Source: Progne subis subis (lineage: Eukaryota; Chordata; Aves; Passeriformes; Hirundinidae). From it: 64,000 nt of DNA. The notes beneath the pieces were generated by a model that did no database searches, was not told the origin of the DNA, and saw only the letters and a program-made list of their open reading frames with translations. Below, piece after piece: positions 11,813-20,270 of this stretch (position 1 is the first letter of the stretch; every line of letters starts with the position of its first letter). The position numbers were made by a program, and so were the translations under genes. The DNA is taken from NCBI GenBank assembly GCA_022316685.1, contig JAKJHU010000026.1:5456501-5520500 (forward strand), in the 5' to 3' direction.

Positions 11813-12760
11813 TCAATCACCGTCTGTGGAGGAATCATCAGAGTGATCACTCAAGGATTCATCCACTTGGTGGTTTTCAAGTTGATCACGGCTTCCACCT
11901 TGCCTGTCAGCTGAATTCTGCCTCTGTGGCTGCAGGTCAGGATGGACACACTTTGAAGGTAGTCAGCGTGTCCCAGTGTCCGTGGACACACACGCATACC
12001 CTCGCCCCGTAGCGATTAGGTCATAGGTCCTTCCCATTGCTTGGTGACTAAATTTTGGACCCGTACCTTCGCTCGAGGCTGTTGCTCACTGTCCGAAGCC
12101 AGCAACGAGAGATGATGGTTCAAAATGACAGGATTATTTGAGTTCTGCGGCACCGTAAGATGATTGATGGTGTACAAAGCCTTTGCCAACCAACTGTGTA
12201 GGGTTTCACCCTGTATTCCCCATTTCTGCTTCTGAAGAACACGCTTGAGTGTACCATGATTGCGTTCTACAATCGCCTGTTCCGTCAGAGAATGAGGGAT
12301 GCCAAAGTTATGTGACACACCCCATGACTGTAGGAACTGCCGTGCCTGCTGCGAGGCATAAGCAGGACCATTGTCGGTCTTCAGAGCAGAAGGTATGCCA
12401 AGAACAGCAAAGGCCTGCCTCCAGTGGGCAATGACATCTCGGGCTTTCTCTCCTGTGTGAGCAGAAGCCCACATCACAGAGGAGAACGTGTCCACCGTGA
12501 CATGCACGTACTTGAGCCGGCCGAACTCGGCTACCTGGGTAACATCGGTCTGCCAAAGCTCTAAGGCTTTAAGGCCTCTGGGGTTAACCCCTGCCGGCAA
12601 TGGCACACCAAGGGCGCGACAGTCGTCACACGACTCAACAATTTCACTAGCCTCAGTGGCTGTCAGTTGAAACTGCTTCTGCAGCGTATGCGCATTTTGG
12701 TGGAAAAACCCAAGCGATGCCTTGGCCTGCGCGAGCATGTCAGGCTGAGGGGATACCCAC
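11813..12760 (-). pseudogene. pol: pol: integrase domain
   Basis: C-terminal pol domain that would insert viral DNA into the host genome. The N-terminal zinc-binding part is visible as HQNAH near 12,710 and CDDC downstream. The catalytic core keeps all three acids: Asp at 12,546-12,544 (LELWQTDVTQV), Asp at 12,375-12,373 (LKTDNGPAYAS) and Glu at 12,267-12,265 (AIVERNHG). The last two are 35 residues apart, the classic D,D-35-E spacing. The frame stops at 12,018-12,016 after WEGPMT, where a small indel moves the C-terminal SH3-like part to another frame. That part then meets a TGA near 11,958 and finishes at 11,813 with an acidic Asp/Ser tail. The core is preserved, but the protein could not be completed. 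Confidence 0.9.
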
Positions 12761-13620
12761 GCTGGGTTAGCCAACTTGTCAGCCCTTGCGTTACCTTCCG
12801 CTACAAATCCTGGCAAATTAGTGTGACTCCGTACATGCAGAACATAATGTGGATGAACTCTGGCCTGAATTGCACACCACAGGGCCTTCAGTAAATTAAA
12901 CAAGGCAGGGTTACTGACCTTCTTCAAAACTGAATAACCCAATCGCTGTGCGATGTCGGCAACACAGGCGGAGTCCGTGATCAAACTGAAAGGTTCCTGG
13001 GAAAATTTCTCAAATGCCATCACAGCAGCCTTTAGTTCAACCAGTTGGGCTGACCCATCCTCATGGCCTTCCAAAACCTGCCACTCAGATCCATCCTGCC
13101 AGGTAACAATGGCTTTTCCTGTTTTGCCCGAACCACCAGTGAAGACGGTGGGACCTTGCACTGGTTCTTGGCTATTTTTGGGTCGTAGAGAAAACTGAGT
13201 ATTTTTGGCCACTTGCAATAGCTTGTGGCTAGGCAGATGATAAGTGATCTGCCCTGAAAAACCCTCGAGAGCACTTTGCAGTGAAACATTGTTCGCATAG
13301 CTCCAATCAAATTCCTCCCTCTGAACCGGGAGTATGATCTTTGAGGGATCTGCACCCATCAATTGCAAACAGCATTGCCGGCACTTGATTATCAAGCGCG
13401 CAATCAATTCAAACAGCGCCGTCGCCGTCTTATGCGGCTGATGAGGCAGGAAAACCCATTCCAAGACGTGCAGAGAATCAGTCCAATCATCATTCCATTG
13501 GCCAATGATACCTGTAGGATGTAAATCAGGAGTGGTAATGAACACAGTGACATCAATGGAAGGTTCAATGCGGTACACCTGGCAAGCCAAAACAGCTTGC
13601 TGAACCTCCTCCAACCTCCT
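12761..13620 (-). pseudogene. pol: pol: RT connection and RNase H
   Basis: Continues pol after a frame change at about 13,620. The connection region is followed by RNase H from about 13,146. Of the four acidic positions expected in retroviral RNase H, Glu (in QLVELKAAVMAF), the second Asp (in LITDSACVADI) and the last Asp (in EGNARADKLAN) are present. The first position, in VFTGGSGKTGKA at 13,137-13,135, is Gly (GGT) and not Asp. Loss of this metal ligand should abolish activity. The domain is otherwise open and continuous with integrase in the same frame for about 530 codons, the longest open run in the provirus. Confidence 0.9.
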
Positions 13621-14551
13621 TTTCGTGCCTCAGGGGTTAATTCACGAGGTGACTTTAAATCAGTGTCCCCTTTCAACAATTCAAACAAGGGAGACAGTTG
13701 TGCTGTGGTCAGTCCCAAGTAAGGACGTAACCAAGTGATAACACCTACCAGCTTCTGAGCATCATTCAGTGTCCTCACCGATTGCACAAATTGCACCTCC
13801 TGGTGACTGATTGTCCGTTCCAGAATTTTGACCCCCAAATATTTACAGGGAGGTTGTTGTTGTACCTTTTCTGGAGCCACCTGCAGTCCATGTGAATGCA
13901 GAGCATTCAACAATTGAGGCTGTATCCTCAGCAGCTCATCCTGGGTGGGCGCAGCCACCAAAATGTCACCCATATAATGATAGACGTGAGCTTCAGGAAA
14001 CTGCTTGCGAACTCCAGACAAGGCATGGGCTACATACCATTGGCACAACATTGGCAAATTCCGCATTCCTTGAGGGAGAACTCTCCATTGATACCGCTGT
14101 GCGGGCTCTGCATTGTTTATTGTTGGTACCGTGAAGGCAAATTTTGGTCTGTCATCGGGATGCAGAGGGATCGTAAAAAAACAATCCTTCAGATCCACAA
14201 TGAGGACTGGCCAGTCCGCAGGAAGCATGGTAGGCGATGGCATACCAGCCTGCAACGTTCCCATGCCTTCCATGCATTGATCTTTCGGAGGTCTTGTATT
14301 TATAAGCCTGTATATATAAACCTCCATTTCCCAGACTTCTTTTTGATACAAAAGACAGGAGTATTCCAGGGACTGGTAGATGGTTCCAAATGCCCCTGAT
14401 CCAACTGCTCCTGTACGAGTTCACGAAGGGCAACTAGCTTGTCATGAGGGAGGGGCCACTGGTTCTCCCAGATGGGTCTGTCCACCAGCCACCATAAAGG
14501 AGGCGTGGGACACTCTGCGCCCTTCATCACAGTGGCCCCAATCAAAAATCT
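13621..14551 (-). pseudogene. pol: pol: reverse transcriptase
   Basis: RT domain. It starts in the -1 frame relative to pro with a typical retroviral entry ([18 protein letters not shown]). A frameshift follows near 14,295; the fingers/palm region resumes at 'CMEGMGTLQAGMPSPTMLPA'. Motif A (VLIVDLKDCFFTIPLHP) keeps its Asp. Motif B appears as LPQGMRNLPMLCQ. The catalytic box at 13,976-13,965 reads YMGD: the first of the two aspartates is Gly (GGT at 13,970-13,968). The second frameshift near 13,620 joins the connection domain. With one catalytic Asp lost and two frame breaks, no active polymerase can come from this copy. Confidence 0.95.
14545..14551 (-). promoter_or_regulatory. Candidate pro-pol -1 frameshift site
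   Basis: Minus-strand heptamer AGATTTT, phased A-GAT-TTT in the pro frame and directly followed by the pro stop TGA. A -1 slip here enters the open pol frame exactly. It is one base away from the consensus slippery pattern. Position and phase are seen; function is inferred. Confidence 0.6.
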
Positions 14552-15194
14552 GTTCCCAATCGCACCCCCCACCCGGCCAAAACATCCCTCCCCCAGAGGT
14601 TCTGAGGAATCTCAGTAACATGAGGCCAAATTATGGCTGTCTGTCCCTCCGGGTTCGTGATGGCCACGGGATTCTGGCTCACGTAGCATTGCTTCATTCC
14701 TCCGAAGCCCGCAATTGATGTCTTTGCCAGTGTCAAAGGCCACTGCAAGGGCCAAGCAGCCAGGGAGAGAATGCTCACGTCAGCCACCGTATCTAGGAGG
14801 CCACGAAGGTGAATCTCCGATGGCGTGGCACCAACCATGGACACGGTACACAGCGTCTCAGGACGGTCTTTGGTCAGGACAGCAGTCCAGCGCACTTGAG
14901 GTGGCCCTGTAGAGCCGAAGCCACCGTCTCCTCGTGACCGGTCCTCAGTTCTGGAAACAGAAGACTTAAAAGGAACAAGTTGAGCAATTCGTGTGCCTTT
15001 TGGAATAGTCAGAGGGGGGGTGGGTGTGGAGACCATTGCATGAATCTGTCCCGAAAAATCCGCATCAATCAGTCCCAGGTGCACTATGATACCCTGAATG
15101 GTGACACTGGACCTACCCATCAAGAAAGCACTCATGCCATCACCCAAGGGACCAAAGGCATCCAGGGGAACCTTGTGTATTTTGTCCGAATCAA

Positions 15195-17652
15195 TCACGA
15201 CAAACTCGGCTGTGCAGACATCCACACTTGCTGAACCACAGGCGCTGGCTGCAAGCCTGCTGAGTAGATCTCCATTGGTTGGGGCTGAGGCAGAGACATT
15301 TGTTTTGGCACGCGTCTCGCCTTCGCGCTCTGCGTCGCGTTTACCGAACTGCCCAACGCCTGACCATTCACATGCACTGTCGCCTTACACGCATTTGCAG
15401 GGTGATTCGGCCTTCCACATCGTGCACAATAAAACAAGACAGCCGTAGACTCCCGTGCCTTTCCGCCCTGTTTCTTCCTGGTCCGAGCACCCCACTGCTG
15501 CTGTTGCACCCCTTGGGAACGACCCAAGCAGGCTGCACAGCAGCAGCCACAGCCGGTTGCACGGCCGCAGGCACGGCCGGCTGGATTGCCGTAGTCACCG
15601 TCAGTTGAACAATCGTAGCCGCAGCTGGCTGCACAGCTGTAGGCACAGCAACCACCTGTTGGCTGGAAGGGGATACCTTTGCACAGGCCCCAACCATGTC
15701 CGACACGGATGGTTCCCCAGGAGGCGCTTCAATTATCCTCTTGCAAACTGCATTGCAGTTGCCCTGAGCAAGGGACTGAATCATGAGCTTCCTTGTTGTA
15801 GGATCACTCACCTGCTTCTCCACAGCAGCCGTCAGCCATCCTGCAAAGCACAGGAAGGGCTCATCAACTCCCTGGACAATCGTTGCATAGGGCTGCTGTG
15901 GAGTAGCCAGCTGTAAGGTCTGAACCAGGGCTGCCATGCCTGTTTGTTGGCACTGCTCCTGGACCAAGGGATCATAACCAGCCTGCCCTTCGGCCCTGGT
16001 ATAATTGCCTGTTCCCATTAGCATATCGATATTAACCATACGCCTAGGATCACCCTGACCTAGTGTCCTATTCCGTTCCACCGCTCTTGTTGCCAGCTGA
16101 GTCCATTTATTCTCAAAGAAGTCATATTCAACCGGAGGGAAAAGGGCTCGAGCCAAGCTCCGAATGTCAAAGGGTGTCAAAAGACTGGCATTAAAATAAC
16201 TGAGAACCTGCATCACCTCAGCTGAGCCCAGACCATACTTCCCGACTGCATCACGCAGTTCTGTCAAAGCCTGCCAAGCCAAGGGTTGATAGGTGTTATG
16301 AGTAGCACCCTGAAGGACAAGAAAGGCCTGAAGACCCTCAGATGAAGCAGCAGCACCTGCCTTATCCTGCCCTGTGGACCCCACAGGGTCAGATGCAGGC
16401 ACTGCAGGTCCTGCACCAGCACTCAATCCTTCAACCTTAGCCTTTACTTCGTCCCAGAACTGGCCGCGGTCTCTCAGCCTTACGGTCACCTGACAAGGGG
16501 GGAGCATCCAAGCTGTTGTCGAAGAGCCAACAGCACGGGAACTTTTGCTCTTATCAAAGATCAGCCACATTCCAGCCGTGTCCCCATTCGCGCTGAACTT
16601 AAACACCTCGCTGCCCATAGCCGCCGCAACGCTCGCAGCGGGAAGCGGGGGCGGGGTCGGACTAGCCACTGGGGTCGGGCCTGCCGCATCCGCAGCGGAG
16701 CTGGAGCCCGCACCGGCCTGCCGGAGACCGGTCAGATGCCTCTGCGGCGGGCACACATCCCGGCACTGCTGGGGAGTTCGTGTCACGTCCAGGCAGAGGC
16801 GGAGACTGCGCCTCCTTCCCTGGCGGGGCCGTGTCAGTCCCTGCTGGCAGTCCATTAGAACTGGCCACATCAGAGCCTCTTCCTGCCCCGCGAGCATCGC
16901 CAGCAGCCCATAGGGCCGGCGCGGGAGGCGGAGTGTCCGGAACGCCCCCAAGAAGGAGTCCCTCAGGGGCCCGGGAACCCACGGCCCCCCCCACCCCAGA
17001 GCGAGATGAAGCTGTCAGCCCACGCAGGGAGGCGGCGCCCGCCGAGGGGCTGACCGGGGCCCTGCCTCCGGCAGCGTCCCGCGGCGGCGCTGGGGCAGAG
17101 GCGGCCAGTACAGCAGCCTCCGGACCTGGGCTGGGCGGCAGGGCGGGGAACTCCACGTCACCCGACCCCATCGGATAGGTAACGGTCATGCGGCAGAACA
17201 AACAATGCACAGTGACCAAATCTCGGTCAAAAGAAAGCGGAGCCCGCTTTCCTGGGCCGGCCCCCCCCACTAAATCTGGAAAGGCATGGAGAGGAGGTGG
17301 CCCTGCCCCGCTCCGGCTGCCCTGCGGAGCGGGGATCTGCGGGACTGGCCCCGGGCTCGGCGGGGCTCCGCCCCGCCTCTGCCCGAGACCAGCGCTGGAA
17401 TCCGAGGGGGGTGGAACCCCTCTGCGCAGGAACCGGGGAGGAAGGAGAAGAATCACAAAGGAGCTCAAGTTCAGATTCCGGTTCTGACATAATGACCCCG
17501 CCTCCTTCCAGCTCTCTGTCCTGCTTTGGACCGGGGCTGCCCACCTTCGAGCTGTAAGGAGTCGACTTAAATACCGCTCTCTCAAATAATTTCCACTGCA
17601 AAAATAATTCTGCAATTTCTTCATCATGTTCTATATCAAGGAAGTCTAACAT
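15195..17652 (-). pseudogene. gag: gag: matrix/proline-rich, capsid, nucleocapsid
   Basis: Structural polyprotein in four frame pieces. Piece 1 starts at 17,652 (MLDFLDIEHDEEIAEL) and is acidic and matrix-like. It shifts near 17,240-17,290 into a Pro/Ala/Gly-rich linker, and again near 16,690-16,760. Piece 3 holds capsid (about 16,330-15,700; e.g. WQALTELRDAVGKYGLGSAE), with the major homology region IVQGVDEPFLCFAGWL at about 15,877-15,810. After capsid comes a degenerate Ala-Val-Gln-Pro repeat (15,530-15,660). Another shift at about 15,510 leads to nucleocapsid, with one zinc knuckle C-X2-C-X4-H-X4-C at 15,428-15,387. Only one knuckle is visible. The chosen start lacks the Gly-2 needed for myristoylation, so the true start may lie upstream or the family may not use it. 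Confidence 0.85.
15339..15345 (-). promoter_or_regulatory. Candidate gag-pro -1 frameshift site
   Basis: Minus-strand heptamer GGTAAAC, phased G-GTA-AAC in the nucleocapsid frame, 42 bases after the zinc knuckle and inside the overlap between gag (open to 15,195) and pro (open from 15,384). It is one base off the usual slippery pattern. Phase and direction (-1) are correct; function is inferred. Confidence 0.5.
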
Positions 17653-17875
17653 ACAGTCCCTCAGGAGATACCACTCTCATCGACTGATCGCAGACCCTGG
17701 AGTGGGAAAGAACCCATGTCGCCTGCCCCATGCAAATAGACTCTGAAGCCCCTCCTGGGATATCGGAGCATCCTTTCCCTCCAAGATATCTCCCCAAAGT
17801 TCCCAAACGAAGGAATCCTCCATGATAAACACAAAACAGGCAAAGAGGGGAAGGAAAAACCTCACCAAACCATCC
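17653..17875 (-). other. Provirus leader between primer site and gag
   Basis: About 220 bp of untranslated leader. It is open in one frame for 81 codons up to the gag start, but that peptide has no retroviral motif and overlaps gag out of frame. A packaging signal and splice donor would be expected here; I cannot assign either by eye. Confidence 0.5.
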
Positions 17876-17893
17876 GTCCACTAGGGGTCACCA
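17876..17893 (-). promoter_or_regulatory. Primer-binding site, tRNA-Trp-like
   Basis: Two bases after the 5' LTR the minus strand reads TGGTGACCCCTAGTGGAC. The first ten bases equal those of the tRNA-Trp primer site known from avian alpharetroviruses. The last eight differ. Betaretroviruses usually use tRNA-Lys, so this is unusual for a beta-like pol, if the assignment is right. Confidence 0.6.
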
Positions 17894-17895
17894 GA

Positions 17896-18279
17896 TGTCA
17901 CCGAGACACATAAAGCAATCACATGCAGACAAGGTATCTTTGCAATGCAGAGGTCCTTCCGATCCCAGCTCACTGCTCAGAGAGCAGAGAGAGCAGGAAG
18001 AGGAAGAGAGCCTCTTTGTTTATTCTTTACTTTTTATACATTTGTGGGTCTAGCAGAAGATTGGCTTTTTGGGGTTTCCACCCCTCAGCCTCAGTGGCCA
18101 GACCAGCTGTCAGTTACAGTTGTTTTTCAGGTTAGAAATATGAAAACAAAGGATTTGTTTATGTTACATCTGTGGGAAAGGTAGAAAACTGCTCTAATAT
18201 TGTACAGTAACTAAAAGATCTGACTCCATTATGAAATTCAAAAGGCTTAATAAAAAATCTCAGAAAAAACAGGGTAACA
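17896..18279 (-). mobile_element. Provirus 5' LTR
   Basis: A 384-bp LTR with the same TG...CA ends as the 3' LTR. By eye it differs at about five positions (four near U5 or R, one in an A-run) and lacks 21 bp between two AACAAAG-like repeats. It carries the promoter that would drive gag-pro-pol toward lower coordinates. Confidence 0.95.
18019..18038 (-). promoter_or_regulatory. LTR TATA box and AATAAA signal
   Basis: On the minus strand TATAAAAA (18,038-18,031) is followed 6 bases later by AATAAA (18,024-18,019). With transcription starting about 25-30 bases after the TATA box, the poly(A) signal would lie in U3 upstream of the cap site. It would therefore be present only in the 3' end of the RNA. 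That arrangement is known from several retroviruses. A purine-rich GAGAGAGCAGGAAGAGG segment follows in the presumed R. Confidence 0.7.
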
Positions 18280-18285
18280 CCTCCC
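18280..18285. repeat. Provirus target duplication CCTCCC, right
   Basis: Exact partner of 11,324-11,329. The bases that follow (ctgacaca) continue the interrupted CR1. Confidence 0.95.
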
Positions 18286-18293
18286 CTGACACA

Positions 18294-18815
18294 AACTCAG
18301 ACTTGACGTGTCTCTCTCTCTCCCAGAGCCCCGGCTCCGTTTTTGCCTCAGCTAGCTTGAGAGAGAATCCATGCCAGAAGGAATTTTCCCTTCAGGATCC
18401 CAAAAGATCACAGAGGCTGCAAACCTTTTACTTTAGAGACAGCAGGTCCCCGTTGAAGGCAAAAGGAAAAAGCCTGCCCTTGGTCACAGGGGTGTCACTG
18501 CTTTATTCAGCCTTTATTCAGCCCAGTCCAGTTCCCATCCCTGTCCCAGTCCCAAGAGCTACAGACATTTCCACGTGGTTCCATGGCTTTTACCTGGGGA
18601 AAGCGGCTAGAGGCAGGGACAAGCCACTACCCAATCAGAGACAAGGTGGGAGTGGAACAGAGTTGGATTACATTGCAGCGTGGGAGGATGGGAGCGGAGA
18701 AAGAGCAGGGACAAACCTCGTGATGCATTTTCCATGAGAACAGGGGGTACAGAAGAAACAATTACAAAACCCAATATAAAATTAAATACAATATAAACCC
18801 AAATAATGCAGTACA
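18294..18815 (-). mobile_element. LTR-B solo LTR inside CR1
   Basis: A solo LTR of a second family, about 522 bp, minus orientation. Its start TGTACTGCATTATTTG lines up with TGCTGTGTGTTATTTG of the 62,927 copy. The shared block 'gaggtttgtccctgc' and the promoter-proximal 'ccactcccaccttgt' confirm the family. It is bracketed by ACACA at 18,289-18,293 and 18,816-18,820, and CR1 sequence resumes on each side. AATAAAG occurs twice in its R region (near 18,510). The 3' end does not finish in CA, so that edge is less secure. Confidence 0.75.
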
Positions 18816-19661
18816 ACACAGGCTATTGCCTCGGATCCTGTCATTGGTCAACACAGAGAAGAGATCACTGTCTGACCCTCCTCTTCCCCTCACAAGGAAG
18901 TCACAGACTCCTCTTCTCTAGGCTGAACAGACCGAGTGGCTTCAGACACTCCTCATGCAGCTTCCCTTCAAGGCCCTTTAACATCCTCATTGCCTTCTTT
19001 TGGATGCTCTCTAAGAGCTTAATGCCTTTCTTATATTGTGGCAACCAAATCTGACCCCAGCACTGGAGGTGAGGCCACCCCAGTGCAGATCAGAGCAGGA
19101 CAATCCCCTCCCTTGCCTGGCTGGCAATGCTGTCCTTGACACCCCCCAGGACAGGGTTGTCCCTCCTGGCTGCCAGGACACTGTTGACTCAGATTCAACT
19201 TATATTTGACAAGGACCCCCAGGTCACTTTCCATGTCATTGCTTTCCAACCTCTCATTTCCCAGAGTCTGCACATCCAGGGTTGTCCCATATCAGGTGCA
19301 GAATCTGGCACTTTTCTTTGTTAAGTTCATATAGCTGGTGATTGCCCAGCCTCTGATTTGTCAAGCTGTCTCTGCAGGGAGCCAATAGCTCCTCCAAATT
19401 TTGTATGATCTGCAAACTTGCTCAGAATCCCTAAAGTTCTGCATCCAAATAATTTATGAATATGTTGAAGAGCACAGGGCCAATGGACAATTCCATCCGT
19501 GGAACCACACTATCGACAAGTCTCCAGCTGTCACCCCATTCCTTATAACCCTTTGTGCCTGACCCATGAGCCAGTTGCTCACTCATCACATGATGTGTTT
19601 TTCCAGCTGTGTGCTGGGCATTGTGTCCAGAAGGATCCTCTGAGAGATGATGTCGAAAGAT
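18816..19661 (-). mobile_element. CR1 LINE, part 2, with RT remnant
   Basis: Continues the CR1 of 11,093-11,329 after the two insertions, from 'ggctattgcctcggatcctg' up to a 5' truncation at about 19,661. Read on the minus strand it includes pieces of the LINE reverse transcriptase (SFDIISQRILLD; SKFADHTKFGGAIGSL). The normally acidic 'ADD' site reads ADH. Several stops make it non-coding. At its 5' edge it meets a GC-rich block that is not CR1. Confidence 0.85.
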
Positions 19662-19963
19662 GCCCCACTGGGGTCTCTCCCTGGCCGCAGCCCATCCCTG
19701 CCGGCTCTCTGCTGCCCCGTCCCTGCTCCCGCTGTCCCCTCGGGGCTGGCAGGGCTGTTTCTGGCTGCGTTCCCGTGGCTCAGCCCTGGCTGCCGGGCAG
19801 CGTTTTGCCCTCCCTGGCCCAGGCTTTCCCCGGGGCTCTGTCCCGCCCGCCCGTGGCTGAGGGGCTCAGCCGCGCCCTGCGCTGGGGCCGCTGCAGCCGC
19901 TGGCACCGCCTGGGCCCGGCCCGGGCAGCACCGGCACAGCCCCGGCGCTGCCGCCCCACTGGG
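19662..19963. other. GC/CpG-rich block with 11-bp end repeats
   Basis: About 300 bp, very rich in C, G and CpG, set in AT-rich DNA. The 11-mer GCCCCACTGGG stands at 19,662-19,672 and again at 19,953-19,963, so the unit 19,673-19,963 has the form of an insertion with an 11-bp target duplication. An open frame of over 100 codons crosses it on either strand (Ala/Pro/Gly-rich, no domain), as expected from GC content alone. It abuts the 5' end of the CR1. It may be a reinserted exon, a CpG-island fragment or an unknown repeat. Confidence 0.5.
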
Positions 19964-20231
19964 ACAGGTCAGCCCGATGCACGCAGCTTTCATCTATTCG
20001 TAAAGCATGGGAATATAAAGGTGTTACATGACAATAAGTTTGCTTTTCAACTACGTACACAGTAATTTGGTCTTGTTCACTTTACCTCAAGCAGCAATAA
20101 CGTCACAGATACATACATATAAGCTGAGTGTGAAACATGTAATTAGCACTTTGGGAAATAACCTGGCTGCATAAGGCTTTAGTCGTATAGTACAACTGGA
20201 ACACAGACCTTCGGTTTTGTTATGCATGTGC

Positions 20232-20270
<39 letters not shown>

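Larger units (their letters stand above)
14542..15384 (-). pseudogene. pro: pro: dUTPase plus aspartic protease
   Basis: Open in one frame from just after a stop at 15,387 to TGA at 14,542. The N-terminal half is a trimeric dUTPase, with motifs in order: ACGSASVDV, GRSSVTIQG, LGLIDADFSG, GTRIAQLV and the Gly-rich C-terminal RGDGGFGSTG (14,934-14,905). All five are recognisable, including the motif-3 Asp. The protease half carries LLDTVADVS. The catalytic Asp is present at 14,793-14,791, but the normally invariant Gly two positions on is Val (GTG, 14,787-14,785). This should disable the active-site loop. The C-terminal GRDVLAGWG segment is betaretrovirus-like. This gene is unbroken in frame, unlike gag and pol. 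It would be read only by -1 frameshifting from gag. Confidence 0.9.
11330..18279 (-). mobile_element. ERVK/betaretrovirus-like provirus, env-less, defective
   Basis: A 6,950-bp endogenous provirus in minus orientation: 5' LTR, primer-binding site, gag, pro with dUTPase, pol, polypurine tract, 3' LTR. The betaretroviral assignment rests on a trimeric-type dUTPase fused ahead of the protease, three genes in successive -1 frames, the capsid and RT sequence type, and the 6-bp duplication. Only about 60 bp separate the end of pol from the polypurine tract, so env is absent rather than decayed. Gag and pol are broken by frameshifts, and protease, RT and RNase H have each lost a key residue. By eye the LTRs differ at about 5 of 384 aligned sites plus one 21-bp indel, so the insertion is young. 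It lies inside a CR1 element, 8 bp from another solo LTR. Confidence 0.95.

Noticed and set aside
12249..17557. Many plus-strand frames of 60-167 codons over the provirus
   Set aside because: Antisense shadows of gag, pro and pol; GC-rich, with no motif of their own.
16662..17627. A single 321-codon Pro/Ala-rich minus-strand gene
   Set aside because: Only its middle part is the gag linker; the rest is an alternative frame of gag pieces joined by frameshifts.
17636..17881. 81-codon minus frame in the provirus leader
   Set aside because: Lies between the primer site and gag, has no retroviral motif and overlaps gag out of frame.
19586..20003. 118-135-codon Ala/Pro/Gly-rich frames
   Set aside because: Explained by the GC-rich block and the adjoining CR1; no domain, and the minus-strand frame is a chance fusion with the LINE RT remnant.
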